From Microbacterium sp. LWH3-1.2 (GTDB lineage: Bacteria; Actinomycetota; Actinomycetes; Actinomycetales; Microbacteriaceae): a DNA stretch of 64,000 nucleotides. This document shows positions 17,096 through 26,637 of this stretch, piece by piece. Where the stretch lies: the NCBI RefSeq assembly GCF_040675855.1, contig NZ_JBEGIK010000001.1:682001-746000 (forward strand), read 5' to 3'. Position numbers and translations under genes: made by a program. The stretch's first letter is position 1. Each line of letters opens with the position of its first letter. Below the pieces are notes generated by a model. The model did no database searches. It had not been told where the DNA came from and worked only from the letters and a program-made list of their open reading frames with translations.

Positions 17096-18490
17096 GTGAC
17101 TTCTTCGAGCCTCCAGAACCTCCGCGTCGCCATCGTCGGCGCCGGTCCCGCCGGCATCTACGCGGGCAACATCCTCACGAACTCCGTGGTCGAGGCGGGC
17201 GGTACCGTCGCCATCGACCTGTTCGAATCGCTGCCGGCGCCCTACGGTCTTATCCGCTATGGCGTCGCGCCCGATCACCCCCGCATCAAGGGCATCGTCA
17301 ACTCGCTCCACGAGATGCTCGATGCCGGCACCACGCGGTTCATCGGCAATGTCGAGGTCGGCCGCGACATCTCGATCGACGAGCTTCAGGAGCGCTACGA
17401 CGCCGTGATCCTCGCCACCGGCGCGATCCGCGACGCCGCGCTCGACATCCCCGGCATCGACCTGCCCGGCTCGTACGGCGCCGCCGACTTCGTGGCGTGG
17501 TTCGACGGCCACCCCGACGTGCCCACCGATTGGACCCTCGACCAGCCCGAGGTCGCCGTCATCGGCAACGGCAACGTCGCCCTCGACGTCGCCCGCATCC
17601 TCGCCAAGCACGCCGTGGACCTCCGCTCGACCGAGATCGCCGACAACGTCCTCGCGGGCCTCGAGGCGTCGGCGGTCACCGACGTGCACGTCTTCGGCCG
17701 CCGCGGCCCTGCCGACATCAAGTTCACGCCGATCGAGCTGCGCGAGCTCGGCGAGGTGCCGAACGTCGACATCGTCGTGAGCGACGAGGACTTCGCCTAC
17801 CTCGAGGGATTCACGCCCGCCAACAACCAGCTCAAGGTCATGCTCCGCATCCTCGAGAGCTGGCGCACGCGCGAGCCCTCCGGCGCGAGCCGCCGCCTGC
17901 ACCTGCACTTCTACCACTCGCCCGTCGAGGTGCTCGGCGACGGCAGGGTCGAGGGCCTCCGCTTCGAGCGCACCGAGCCCGTCGAGGGCGGCCGCGTGCG
18001 CGGCACCGGCGAGTTCCGCGAGTACCCGGTGCAGCAGGTGTACCGCGCCGTGGGCTACTACGGCACGCCCGTCATCGACGCGCCGTTCGACGACAAGGCC
18101 GGCGTGGTCTCGAACGTCGAAGGACGCGTGAAGGATGCTGCGACCACCGGCGACGTCGACGCTCCGGTGATCGCCGGCCTCTACGCCACCGGCTGGATCA
18201 AGCGCGGTCCCGTCGGACTCATCGGCCACACGAAGTCCGACGCGATGGAGACCATCGCGCACCTCGTCTCGGATGTCGAGGCCGGGTGCCTGTCGGCTCC
18301 GACCGTCCACGGTGACGTGCTCGAGCTGCTGGAGGAGCGCGACGTGGCGTTCACGACGTGGGACGGCTGGCTCGCACTCGACGCACATGAGCGCGACCTC
18401 GGTGCGAACCACCTGCACACGCGCGAGCGTGTCAAGGTCGTCCCGCGCGACGAGCAGGTCGCGATCTCGCGGGGAGCCCTCGTCAAATGA
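17096..18490 (+). CDS. fprA: Ferredoxin-NADP+ reductase, FprA/adrenodoxin-reductase type
   Basis: A 464-residue flavoprotein with an FAD-binding motif VAIVGAGPAGIYAG (residues about 11-24), the family block PYGLIRYGVAPDHPRIKGIV, an NADP-binding GNGNVALDVARIL (about residue 157) and the C-terminal GWIKRGPVGLIGHTKSDA. It moves electrons between NADPH and ferredoxin. Directly followed by a 7Fe ferredoxin gene, with overlap, it probably supplies reduced ferredoxin to the sulfite reductase upstream. GTG start, no good alternative. Confidence 0.93.
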   Translation: MTSSSLQNLRVAIVGAGPAGIYAGNILTNSVVEAGGTVAIDLFESLPAPYGLIRYGVAPDHPRIKGIVNSLHEMLDAGTTRFIGNVEVGRDISIDELQERYDAVILATGAIRDAALDIPGIDLPGSYGAADFVAWFDGHPDVPTDWTLDQPEVAVIGNGNVALDVARILAKHAVDLRSTEIADNVLAGLEASAVTDVHVFGRRGPADIKFTPIELRELGEVPNVDIVVSDEDFAYLEGFTPANNQLKVMLRILESWRTREPSGASRRLHLHFYHSPVEVLGDGRVEGLRFERTEPVEGGRVRGTGEFREYPVQQVYRAVGYYGTPVIDAPFDDKAGVVSNVEGRVKDAATTGDVDAPVIAGLYATGWIKRGPVGLIGHTKSDAMETIAHLVSDVEAGCLSAPTVHGDVLELLEERDVAFTTWDGWLALDAHERDLGANHLHTRERVKVVPRDEQVAISRGALVK

Positions 18491-18816
18491 CGTACGTGAT
18501 CGCCCTGCCGTGCGTCGATGTGAAGGACCGAGCCTGCATCGACGAGTGCCCGGTCGACTGCATCTACGAGGGCGAGCGGTCGCTGTACATCCACCCCGAC
18601 GAGTGCGTCGACTGCGGCGCCTGCGAGCCCGTGTGCCCGGTCGAGGCGATCTACTACGAGGACGACCTGCCGGAGGAATGGCAGGACTACTACACCGCGA
18701 ACGTCGAGTTCTTCGACGACATCGGGTCGCCCGGCGGTGCGGCCAAGACCGGCGTCATCGCGAAGGACCACCCGGTCATCGCGGCGCTTCCTCCCCAAGG
18801 AGACGGCCATGACTGA
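18487..18816 (+). CDS. fdxA: 7Fe ferredoxin
   Basis: A 109-residue ferredoxin with N-terminal MTYVIALPCVDVKD very close to mycobacterial FdxA/FdxC proteins. Cysteines at 9, 17, 21, 25, 40, 43, 46 and 50 fit one 3Fe-4S and one 4Fe-4S cluster; C40-x2-C43-x2-C46-x3-C50 is the classic motif. It is the probable electron carrier between FprA and sulfite reductase. Start overlaps the fprA stop by four bases; end overlaps the next gene by eight bases, so all three are one unit. Confidence 0.93.
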   Translation: MTYVIALPCVDVKDRACIDECPVDCIYEGERSLYIHPDECVDCGACEPVCPVEAIYYEDDLPEEWQDYYTANVEFFDDIGSPGGAAKTGVIAKDHPVIAALPPQGDGHD

Positions 18817-19774
18817 ACCCGCAACCGCTGCGCCCACGACCGAGGTCGATGTCGTCATCATCGGCGGCGGCCCCGCGGGTCTGTCGGCGGCGCTCAACCT
18901 CGGGCGGGCCCGCGCGTCGGTCGTCCTCGTCGACGCCGGCCGGCCCCGCAACGCCGCGACCCTGCGCTCGCACGGGTTCCTCACGCGCGACGGCGTCCCG
19001 CCGCTCGAGCTGCGCAAGCTCGCGCGGGCCGAGCTCACCGCTTACCCGAATGTGCAGGTGTTCGACCGCACCGTCGTGACGGCGCTGCAGGAACGCGACG
19101 GCGGCGAGGGACGGCGTTTCCTCGCGGCGCTGCAGGGCCGTGGGACCGGCATCCCGCCGGCCGTCGCCGCGCGCTCGGTGCTCGTCGCCACCGGCCTGCG
19201 CGAGACCCTTCCCGCCATCGCGAGCCTGCGCGCCTTCTACGGCATGACCGTCTTCAGCTGCGCCGCGTGCGACGCGTGGGAGCTGCAGGACCGGCCGCTC
19301 GCCCTCATCGGCGAGACGCGCGATCTTTCCGCCCGCGCCCGGCTGATCGCCCGCTGGACCGACAGGCTGACCGTCTTCACCAACGGTTCGGACGCCGTCG
19401 ACACGGTCGAAGAGGCCGAGCTCGCAGCATCCGGGATCGTCGTCGAACGGCGGGTGATCGACGACCTCGAAGGCGACCGCGGCACCGTCACGGCGGTGCG
19501 CCTCGTCGACGGCGCGCGCGTCGAGATCGACGGCGGCTTCGTGCGGCCGCAGTGGCACCCCGCCCTCGACTTCGTCGGCGGCATCGACCTCGAGCGCGAC
19601 GGTTTCGGCAACCTGGTCACCGATCGCTCGGGGCGCACGTCGGTGGCGGGCCTGTATGCCGCGGGCGATGCCGCGTCCCCGGGTCCGCAGCAGCTCATCG
19701 TCGCCGCGGGGCAGGGCGCACGCGCGGCCGCTGTGATGGTGCACGATCTCGTCGGGGTGAGCACCGCCCACTGA
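18809..19774 (+). CDS. TrxB-like FAD-dependent oxidoreductase
   Basis: A 321-residue two-dinucleotide-fold flavoprotein. FAD motif DVVIIGGGPAGLSAALNLGRA near residue 15, C-terminal FAD block GLYAAGDAASPGPQQLIVAAGQG. A CxxC pair, CAAC in FSCAACDAWE, sits where thioredoxin reductases have their redox disulfide. The NADPH motif is weak (IGETRDL rather than GxGxxA), so this may not be a true thioredoxin reductase. In the sulfur block it could serve thioredoxin for APS reductase, but this is inference. AAGGAG lies eight bases before the ATG. Confidence 0.8.
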   Translation: MTEPATAAPTTEVDVVIIGGGPAGLSAALNLGRARASVVLVDAGRPRNAATLRSHGFLTRDGVPPLELRKLARAELTAYPNVQVFDRTVVTALQERDGGEGRRFLAALQGRGTGIPPAVAARSVLVATGLRETLPAIASLRAFYGMTVFSCAACDAWELQDRPLALIGETRDLSARARLIARWTDRLTVFTNGSDAVDTVEEAELAASGIVVERRVIDDLEGDRGTVTAVRLVDGARVEIDGGFVRPQWHPALDFVGGIDLERDGFGNLVTDRSGRTSVAGLYAAGDAASPGPQQLIVAAGQGARAAAVMVHDLVGVSTAH

Positions 19775-19869
19775 GCCGGCCGCCCCCCGGGGCGTGGCGC
19801 ACGATGTTTCATCGATCGGATACCTGGGTGTTCCGGTTCAGGACGCCGCGATCGGCGAGGATGTCGCCG

Positions 19870-20547
19870 ATGTCCGACGACCTCGCCGACGATTCGGCCG
19901 CCGAGCTGAAGGCGCTGCGCCTGCGCGCCTACGGACCGGAGGCCGATATCGACGGCGATCCGCACGCGCTCAGCCGGCTGCGCGAGCTCGAGGCACGCGC
20001 CCTCGGCGAGCCCGGGGCGGCCGATGACCCCGCGGCGGCGCCCCCGGCGACGGAACAGGACGGACCGGTCGCGGCTCGCGACGTGAAGGCACCGTGGTGG
20101 GAGAGGCACCGCGCGCTGCTCTGGGGCGGGTCGGTGCTGGTCGCCGTCCTCGTCGGGGCGGCGGCAGGCTCCGTTCGGCTGCCGCCAGGTCGGGAACAGG
20201 TCGCGGTCCTCGTCGAGGACGCCGACGGACTGTGGCCGGAGCAGATGTGGGGCGCGCGACCACCCGATGGTGTGACTTTCGACGAGTACTTCGGGCTGAC
20301 TGCGATCGCCTCTGCGCGCGACTTCGGCAACGGCACCCACAGCACGTGCCTGTGGGTGTACGACTCCGAATCGGTCAACTTCGGCCTGTCGGCAGGGTCG
20401 TGCGCTGCCGGCTCGGCCCCCACGTCGACGACGATCGCCGTCACCTCGCAGGCCCCCGCGGCCCTGCTCGAGGAGTTCGCCGAAGGCACCACTCTGCAGT
20501 TCGTCCGCGACGACGACCGCGTGATCGTCTACGCGCAGCAGCCGTAG
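19870..20547 (+). CDS. Hypothetical single-helix membrane protein, paralogue A
   Basis: A 225-residue protein of unknown function. It has an N-terminal cytoplasmic motif ELKALRLRAYGPEADIDGDPHALSRLRELE, a Pro/Ala linker, one membrane helix (LLWGGSVLVAVLVGAAAGSV, about residues 83-102) and a C-terminal extracytoplasmic domain with two cysteines (CLWVYDSE and GSCAAGS). The same layout and motifs are in the protein at 21475-22416, so the two are paralogues. ATG 19861 is also in frame; 19870 was chosen because it aligns with the paralogue's start and has GCGAGG at good distance. Confidence 0.7.
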   Translation: MSDDLADDSAAELKALRLRAYGPEADIDGDPHALSRLRELEARALGEPGAADDPAAAPPATEQDGPVAARDVKAPWWERHRALLWGGSVLVAVLVGAAAGSVRLPPGREQVAVLVEDADGLWPEQMWGARPPDGVTFDEYFGLTAIASARDFGNGTHSTCLWVYDSESVNFGLSAGSCAAGSAPTSTTIAVTSQAPAALLEEFAEGTTLQFVRDDDRVIVYAQQP

Positions 20548-20557
20548 GAGCCGGGCG

Positions 20558-21208
20558 TCACTGCCCGCCGGTGGAGTCGGCGGCCAGCGCCTCGCGGCCG
20601 GGCGCCAGCATGTCGTGCACCTGCCCGCCGCGGGTGCGGGCGGGTGTGACCGTGTCGGGCCAGTCCGCGATCTGCCGCTCGGCCCAGTCCGCCCACGCGA
20701 TGATGTGGTCGTAGTGGCCGATCATGAACGTGTTGGCGAGTGCGAACAGGTGCTTGCGTTCGGGGAAGGTGCCACCGGTCGCGCTGATGAACGCCGCGTA
20801 GCGCGCGAACATCTCGCGGTTCGCGAGCGCCTGCTCCCGCGTGCGGTCGAGGGTCGCGCGCAGATCGTCGAGCGAGCCCTGGTCGGACAGGAGCACCCGC
20901 ACCATGCCCTCGAACTCGAGGGTCGGCGGCCGCACCGGCGTGCGGAGCCACGCGGCGAGCGCCTCACGCCCTTCCGGCGTGATGGAGTAGATCGTGCGGG
21001 CGCGCTTGCCGGTGTGCTCCTGCCGCGTCTCGACGAATCCCGCCTTGTGGAGGCGATTGAGCACGGCATAGCGCCCACGGTCTGCGGACGGCCAGAGCTC
21101 CGAGACGCCGCGCCCGAGCTGCTCGGCGAGCTGGTACGCCGACCAGTCGCTTCCGGCCAACAGACCCAGGGTGAGGTACCCGGTGACCGTGAGTTCGCGT
21201 TCGGCCAC
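20558..21208 (-). CDS. PadR-family transcriptional regulator
   Basis: A 216-residue regulator: PadR-type winged helix (LTVTGYLTLGLLAGSDWSAYQLAEQLGRGVSELWPSADRGRYAVLNRLHKAGFV…) and a C-terminal helical dimerisation region (Vir_C-like). The GTG at 21208 has AAGGAG seven bases upstream. A perfect 17-bp palindrome at 21289-21305, upstream of this gene and of the divergent gene at 21475, is a likely binding site. It sits between two paralogous membrane protein genes and may control one or both. Confidence 0.88.
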   Translation of the reverse strand: MAERELTVTGYLTLGLLAGSDWSAYQLAEQLGRGVSELWPSADRGRYAVLNRLHKAGFVETRQEHTGKRARTIYSITPEGREALAAWLRTPVRPPTLEFEGMVRVLLSDQGSLDDLRATLDRTREQALANREMFARYAAFISATGGTFPERKHLFALANTFMIGHYDHIIAWADWAERQIADWPDTVTPARTRGGQVHDMLAPGREALAADSTGGQ

Positions 21209-21288
21209 GACAAGGCTCCTTCCCCGGCCGGCGTTCGGGTCGCCGTCGCGGAACATAAAGGCTATCCCGCGACGCTGCAACGACCTTA

Positions 21289-21305
21289 TACTGCAAATTG
21301 CAGTA
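21289..21305. promoter_or_regulatory. 17-bp palindrome, candidate PadR operator
   Basis: TACTGCAA-A-TTGCAGTA is a perfect palindrome about 80 bases before the padR GTG and 170 before the divergent membrane protein gene. It is AT-rich for this region and overlaps a TTATACT -10-like sequence on the plus strand. Binding by the PadR protein is inferred from position. Confidence 0.6.
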
Positions 21306-21474
21306 AACATCGGCGAGGCATCCGGCGTGGGGACGCGGACGATCGCCGTCGGCGGGACTCACGTGGGGACGCAGGCCCGCCCTGCGGCGGGCGGTCTGGG
21401 GGGACCGCCCGCCGCACAGCTGTGCAACACTGGCACCAGGGGGGCGCGACGATGCGCCGCTGGGGGATGATTTC

Positions 21475-22416
21475 ATGTCCACGCCGACCGACTCCTCGCG
21501 CGACGAGCTCGCGGCCCTGCGCGAGCGCGCCTACGGGCTCAACGCCGATATCCTCGACGATCCGGCCGCACTGGCGCGGCTGAACGAGCTCGAGGAGCAA
21601 GCGGCGGCGGCGAGCGCCGCGAACATCGCCGCGCTCGTCGCCCGGAAGCGCACGTCGATCAACGGCGCATCCCCCCGGCGGTCGGCCGTCGGCGCCGCGA
21701 ACGACGCGGAGCCAGCCGCGCCCACACTGCCCGCATCGGAGGGAACGGGTGCCGCGACCGGTCCCGACCCGACCCTCCCGGGTCGCGACAAGCCCGGCTC
21801 CCCCGCACCGGCGGCGCCCGACGCGGTCAACGCCGACGCGGACACCCGTGGGACGGATGCTGCGGACTCCGGCCGCGACGCAGGTGACAATGTCGTCGGC
21901 CCCGATCCCGGCGCCGAGGGCGGTGCGACGGCGTCCACGCGTGCGTGGTGGCGGCGCCTCCCGGTGCTCTGGGCCGCCTCGGTCGTCGCCGCCGTGCTGG
22001 CGGGCGTCGCGCTCACGCTGCTGGTTCAGAGCATGGAGGCCGGCAACGTGGGGGTTCTGCATGTCGATCCGGAGGTGGAGTGGCCCGAGGACGTGTGGGC
22101 GGGCGAGACCGAGGACTCCTTCGCCTTCGAGACCTTCTACGGACTCACGGTACTGTCGCAGCCGCAGGTGACGGGCGACGGCACGCAGGGGCCGGTGCCC
22201 TGCCTCATCGTCTTCAGCGGAGTGGGCGACAACCCCTCGTACCTCGGCGGCTCGTGCGGCGCGGGTTCGTTCCCCGCGGAGGCGGTCTTCATCGTCGGCC
22301 GGCAGGCTCCGTCGGAGCTGCGCGACCGCTTCCCTGTGGGAACGGCGATGCGGTTCGTGCTCGACGGCGAGCAGGTGCACGTCTACGCACGCGAGCCGAG
22401 CGTCGTCGAGCCCTGA
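21475..22416 (+). CDS. Hypothetical single-helix membrane protein, paralogue B
   Basis: A 313-residue relative of the protein at 19870. It shares the N-terminal motif ELAALRERAYGLNADILDDPAALARLNELEEQ, has a longer Ala/Pro/Asp-rich linker (residues about 45-150), one membrane helix (LPVLWAASVVAAVLAGVALTLLV) and the same type of C-terminal domain (PEDVWAGETEDSFAFETFYGLTVLS, CLIVFSG, GGSCGAGSFP). Function unknown. Start ATG has GGGGGATG upstream. It converges on dcd with only five bases between the stops. Confidence 0.72.
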   Translation: MSTPTDSSRDELAALRERAYGLNADILDDPAALARLNELEEQAAAASAANIAALVARKRTSINGASPRRSAVGAANDAEPAAPTLPASEGTGAATGPDPTLPGRDKPGSPAPAAPDAVNADADTRGTDAADSGRDAGDNVVGPDPGAEGGATASTRAWWRRLPVLWAASVVAAVLAGVALTLLVQSMEAGNVGVLHVDPEVEWPEDVWAGETEDSFAFETFYGLTVLSQPQVTGDGTQGPVPCLIVFSGVGDNPSYLGGSCGAGSFPAEAVFIVGRQAPSELRDRFPVGTAMRFVLDGEQVHVYAREPSVVEP

Positions 22417-22421
22417 TCGTC

Positions 22422-23027
22422 TCAGGCGCCGCGGCTCCCGGCATCCGTCGCCCCCACGTCGCTGCGGTGGAAGTTCTGGAACGAGCGGGATGCTGTAGGA
22501 CCACGCTGCCCCTGATACCTGTTGCCGTACGGGCCCGAGCCGTATGGGCTCTCGGCGGGCGAGGTGAGGCGGAAGTAGCAGACCTGGCCGATCTTCATCC
22601 CGGGCCAGAGCTTGATCGGAAGCGTTGCGACGTTCGAGAGCTCGAGCGTGACATGGCCCGAGAAGCCGGGGTCGATGAAGCCGGCGGTCGAGTGCGTCAA
22701 CAGGCCCAGACGACCGAGCGAGGACTTGCCCTCGAGGCGCGCGGCGATGTCGTCGGGAAGCGTGATCTGCTCGAACGTGGAACCGAGCGCGAACTCGCCC
22801 GGGTGCAGGATGAACGGCTCTTCGGGATCGACCTCGATGAGGCGGGTGAGCTCGGGCTGGTCCTCGGCGGGATCGATGAACGGATACTTGTGGTTGTCGA
22901 ACAGCCGGAAGTACCGATCGAGCCGCACGTCGACGCTCGAAGGCTGCACCATCGAGGGATCCCATGGGTCGAGCGCGAGGCGCCCCGCGTCGATCTCGAG
23001 CCGGATGTCGCGGTCACTCAGCAGCAC
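22422..23027 (-). CDS. dcd: dCTP deaminase, probably bifunctional (dUMP-forming)
   Basis: A 201-residue nucleotide enzyme. Motifs [35 protein letters not shown] and [20 protein letters not shown] are diagnostic. The sequence around the active-site Glu matches the mycobacterial type, which turns dCTP directly to dUMP (deaminase plus dUTPase in one). Bifunctionality is inferred from this resemblance. The GTG at 23027 gives the normal family start VLLSDRDI; upstream sequence in the same frame is not conserved. Confidence 0.95.
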   Translation of the reverse strand: MLLSDRDIRLEIDAGRLALDPWDPSMVQPSSVDVRLDRYFRLFDNHKYPFIDPAEDQPELTRLIEVDPEEPFILHPGEFALGSTFEQITLPDDIAARLEGKSSLGRLGLLTHSTAGFIDPGFSGHVTLELSNVATLPIKLWPGMKIGQVCYFRLTSPAESPYGSGPYGNRYQGQRGPTASRSFQNFHRSDVGATDAGSRGA

Positions 23028-23194
23028 GCTGCCCAGCCTATCGGGGCGGTGCTGTCGTGCTGGCCGGGCCGCCGTCACAGGTGTGCGATCGTACTTCTCG
23101 CTGATGCAGGAGAGAGTCCTCGACCGCCCGCCCTGTGCAGCTCCTTCGCAATCGACCGGCCGACCGGGCACGGATGGCCAACTAGTCTGACCGC

Positions 23195-24244
23195 ATGGGA
23201 GGAGATGCGTTCCTCGCGCCGTCGTCGGCGATCGTCACGCCGAACATCATCCGGCACCTGCTGCTGGTCGCCGACGATCATGGGGTGTCCCTGGAGCGCG
23301 CGCTCCGGTCGGCCTCGCTGACGCGCGCCACCGTGGACTCGGCCGCACTGAGGGTCTCGTACCGGCAGGGGCGGATCATCATCGAGAAGGCGCTCGAACT
23401 GATCCCGGTCGCGGCACTCGGGCTCGAGGTCGGCCGCCGGCAGCCCATCACCGCCTCCGGACTCCTGGGCCTGGCGATGATGTCGAGCGCCACGCTGCTC
23501 GATGCGGTGCGCATCGGCTTGCGGTTCCAGAACCTCGCCGGGTCGATGGTGCGCTGGCAGTCCGCCGTCGAAGTGGCATCTGTCGTCGTGACAGCCACAG
23601 TGCCCGACGTCGGCTCACCCGTGGGACGGTTCCTCATCGAGGAGGGGTTCGCCAACATCACCCGCATGGCGCAGGATGTCGCCCGCATCACGGCCCCGCG
23701 ACAGATCCAGCTCGCGTTCGCGCCGGAGCGGGATCCGCGTGTGTACGCCGAGCACTTCGGCTGCGCGGTCGAGTTCTCCACCGACCGCAACGCGTGGCAC
23801 GTGCCGTTGCAGACCGCGAATGAGCCCCTGCCGACCGCCGAGCCGTGGACCTTGCGGGAGACCGTGGCCCTGCTGGAGGCCCGCATGGGAACCATCGCGC
23901 AGCGGCAGGAACTCGTCGCCGTCCTCGCCGCCCACATCGAGGATGCCCTTCCCGAGGTCCGTCCGTTCGCGGAGTACGGTCATCTGCTGGCCATGAGCGA
24001 ACGCACCCTGCGCCGCAGACTCGTCGAGGTGGGATCGAGCTACTCGCAAGTGGTCGACGATGTCCGCAAGCGGCTGGCCACCGAGCTCTTCGCCGAGCCC
24101 GCGTACAACGCCGCGGAGATCGCGTACCGGCTCGGGTACGACGACGAGCGCTCGCTCCGACGCAGCACGCTCCGGTGGTTCGGTCTGTCGCCGAAGGCGC
24201 TGCGCGCTGCGGCCCACGGCACCGAGACCTCCCCCGCCGGATGA
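23195..24244 (+). CDS. AraC-family transcriptional regulator (OruR-like sensor)
   Basis: A 349-residue protein with an arabinose-operon/OruR-type N-terminal domain (residues about 20-210; [35 protein letters not shown] is characteristic) and a C-terminal AraC double helix-turn-helix ([29 protein letters not shown], then [33 protein letters not shown]). Such regulators often activate catabolic genes next door. It is immediately upstream of, and codirectional with, the monooxygenase-SDR-aldehyde dehydrogenase operon, its likely target. Confidence 0.9.
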   Translation: MGGDAFLAPSSAIVTPNIIRHLLLVADDHGVSLERALRSASLTRATVDSAALRVSYRQGRIIIEKALELIPVAALGLEVGRRQPITASGLLGLAMMSSATLLDAVRIGLRFQNLAGSMVRWQSAVEVASVVVTATVPDVGSPVGRFLIEEGFANITRMAQDVARITAPRQIQLAFAPERDPRVYAEHFGCAVEFSTDRNAWHVPLQTANEPLPTAEPWTLRETVALLEARMGTIAQRQELVAVLAAHIEDALPEVRPFAEYGHLLAMSERTLRRRLVEVGSSYSQVVDDVRKRLATELFAEPAYNAAEIAYRLGYDDERSLRRSTLRWFGLSPKALRAAAHGTETSPAG

Positions 24245-24367
24245 CACCACGGGCCGCGGTGAGGACATCAGGGTTGGCCGTTCGAGTCCGGTGAATGGGT
24301 GCCGCTGTCCGCGTCGCGCACGCCCGGCGGCCGTACCGTGAGGGCTCACCGGCTCGAAGGAGTGCCC

Positions 24368-25762
24368 ATGTCCGATCCGATCCCACCCAGCGCGACCCCC
24401 TCGCGAGGCCATGAGCCGTCGGTCTGCGTGATCGGCGCCGGACCGGCCGGGCTCGCCGTCGCAAGGGCCCTGAGCGAGCGCGGCATCGAGTATGTGCATC
24501 TCGAGCGGCATTCGCACGTCGGCGGCCTCTGGGACATCGAGAACCCGGGAACGCCGCTGTACGAATCGGCGCATTTCATCTCCAGCCGCACGGTGTCGGG
24601 GTTCTCCGGCTTCGCGATGCCGGAGGACTACCCGGACTATCCGCGACACGACCAGATCCTCGCGTACCTTCGCGCGTTCAGTGACGCCTACGGACTGACC
24701 GAGCGGATCCGCTTCGGTTCGGCGGTCGAGGCCGTCGAGCGCCTGGGCGACTTCTGGCAGGTGCGCCTGGAAGACGGCACCACGAACGTGCACAGCCACG
24801 TGATCGTCTGCACGGGCAGCCAGTGGCATCCTTTCACGCCCGATGTCCCCGGGAGCTATACGGGTGAGATCCGTCACAGCCTCGAATACCGCTCGCCGAG
24901 GGAGTTCGAGGGCAAGCGGGTGCTCGTCGTGGGCGGAGGCAACTCCGGGTGCGACATCGCTTGTGATGCTGCTCGCTCGGCAAAGCGGGCGGTCATCAGC
25001 CTGCGACGCGGGTACTGGTTCATTCCCAAGCACGTCTTCGGGCTGCCGTCGGACATCGTGGGCGGGAAGGGCTCGTTCCTGCCGAAGCCGCTGGAGCGCG
25101 CCATCCTCCAACCGATGCTGCGTCTGCTCACCGGCGACCCCACGCGACTCGGGCTGCAGAAGCCCGACCACAGACTCTTCGAGACGCATCCGGTCGTCAA
25201 CTCGATGCTTCTGCACCACCTGCAGCACGGCGACGTCGTTGCGCGGCCGGACATCCGACACACGGACGAGCTGACCGTCGAGTTCGCCGACGGCACGGCG
25301 GAGGAGTTCGACGTCATCCTCCTGGCGACCGGCTACCGGCACCGGGTTCCGGTCGCGCAGGAGTACTTCGGCGATGAGCAGCACCCCGAGCTGTACCTGA
25401 ACTGCTCGTCCCGCGAGCACCCCGGGCTCTTCGCGGTCGGGTTCATCGAGACCAATAGTGGCGCGTACCACCTCTTCGACCGGCAGGCGCACCTGCTGGC
25501 CGCGTTCATCGATGGGCAGCGGTCCGGCACGGCGTCGGCTCGCGAATTCGACCGGCTCAGGCGTGAGGATGACCCGGACCTGTCGGACGGCCTCCGCTTC
25601 GACTCGTCGCCCCGCCACCGCGGGTACGTCGACGCGGATGCCTACGTGAGGCACCTGACGAAGCTGTCGCGCCGCCTCGGCTGGCCTCTCGAAGGAACGG
25701 CACCGCCCGTCCCCGCCCCCGATCCCGAGCGCGCCCGCGAGCACACGGAGGCGAGAGCATGA
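24368..25762 (+). CDS. Flavin-containing monooxygenase
   Basis: A 464-residue FAD/NADPH monooxygenase. FAD motif VCVIGAGPAGLAVARAL at residues about 18-34, second nucleotide site VLVVGGGNSGCDIACDA, and the ATGYRH/… ATG-containing motif (LLATGYRH). The FMO identifying sequence is partly present. These enzymes oxygenate nitrogen, sulfur or ketones (Baeyer-Villiger). With an SDR and an aldehyde dehydrogenase overlapping downstream, oxidation of an alcohol/ketone/aldehyde series is likely; the substrate is unknown. ATG 24368 has GAAGGAG upstream. Confidence 0.9.
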   Translation: MSDPIPPSATPSRGHEPSVCVIGAGPAGLAVARALSERGIEYVHLERHSHVGGLWDIENPGTPLYESAHFISSRTVSGFSGFAMPEDYPDYPRHDQILAYLRAFSDAYGLTERIRFGSAVEAVERLGDFWQVRLEDGTTNVHSHVIVCTGSQWHPFTPDVPGSYTGEIRHSLEYRSPREFEGKRVLVVGGGNSGCDIACDAARSAKRAVISLRRGYWFIPKHVFGLPSDIVGGKGSFLPKPLERAILQPMLRLLTGDPTRLGLQKPDHRLFETHPVVNSMLLHHLQHGDVVARPDIRHTDELTVEFADGTAEEFDVILLATGYRHRVPVAQEYFGDEQHPELYLNCSSREHPGLFAVGFIETNSGAYHLFDRQAHLLAAFIDGQRSGTASAREFDRLRREDDPDLSDGLRFDSSPRHRGYVDADAYVRHLTKLSRRLGWPLEGTAPPVPAPDPERAREHTEARA

Positions 25763-26637
25763 GCTACGACTGCCGCAACAAGGTGATCGTGATCACCGGC
25801 GGGGCCGGCGGTATCGCCCGCGCCTTCTCCGCGAAGGCTGCCGCGCGTGGCGCCATCCTCATGCTCGTCGACATCCGGGCCGAGGCCGCGGACCGGGCCG
25901 CCGCCGCGCTGTCGGGAGCCGGGCACCGAGGGTTCGCCTGCGACCTCACCGACGATGAGCAGGTCGAGCGGATGATGCAGGAGATCGCCGCAACGTACGG
26001 ACGCATCGACGTCCTGGTCAACAACGTCGGGATGACGAGCGCGGAGCGGTTCGACGTCCGATCGGTCGCCAGCATCCGCCTCGAGACCGAGGTCAACTTG
26101 CTCTCTCCGCTCGTGCTCACCCGGCTCGCGATCCCCCTCCTGCACCGGGCGCCGGATCCCCGGATCATCACCACCGTCTCGCTCGGTGGCATCTTCCCGC
26201 TCGGTGAGACACCCATCTACACGGCCTCGAAGTTCGGTCTGCGCGGGGCCATGCTCTCGATCGGGCTGGACCTGCGGCGGACCGGCATCCTCGCCGGGTC
26301 GGTGCTGCCCTCGGCCACCGACACGAGGATGCTTCGGCAGGAGGCGATCGACGGCGGCAACTCGCTGCAGTTCCAGGACCCGCCCCAGCCCCCCGACGCC
26401 GTCGCGCGCGCGATGATGCGCATGCTGGACAAGCCGAGGCTCGAGATCTACCCGAAGCCCTCGGAATCGATGCTCGTCCGGTTGGCGATGCTGGCCCCGA
26501 ACGCCCTGCCGAGCCTCATGCGCGGATTCCGGCGCCGCGGCGAGCGCGGCATGGCTCGATACCTCGAGCAGCTGCAGCGCGACGGACACGTCGTACGCGG
26601 GGAGAGCGAGCTCGTGCTCACGGAGGAGACGGTGTGA
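25759..26637 (+). CDS. Short-chain dehydrogenase/reductase
   Basis: A 292-residue NAD(P)-dependent oxidoreductase. Rossmann motif VIVITGGAGGIARAFS, the NNVG motif (VLVNNVGM) and the catalytic S…YTASK (TTVSLGGIFPLGETPIYTASKFGLRG) are all present. The C-terminal extension of about 40 residues is longer than in classical SDRs. Start overlaps the monooxygenase stop (ATGA) and its stop overlaps the aldehyde dehydrogenase start, so the three are one translational unit. Probable alcohol/ketone interconversion. Confidence 0.92.
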   Translation: MSYDCRNKVIVITGGAGGIARAFSAKAAARGAILMLVDIRAEAADRAAAALSGAGHRGFACDLTDDEQVERMMQEIAATYGRIDVLVNNVGMTSAERFDVRSVASIRLETEVNLLSPLVLTRLAIPLLHRAPDPRIITTVSLGGIFPLGETPIYTASKFGLRGAMLSIGLDLRRTGILAGSVLPSATDTRMLRQEAIDGGNSLQFQDPPQPPDAVARAMMRMLDKPRLEIYPKPSESMLVRLAMLAPNALPSLMRGFRRRGERGMARYLEQLQRDGHVVRGESELVLTEETV

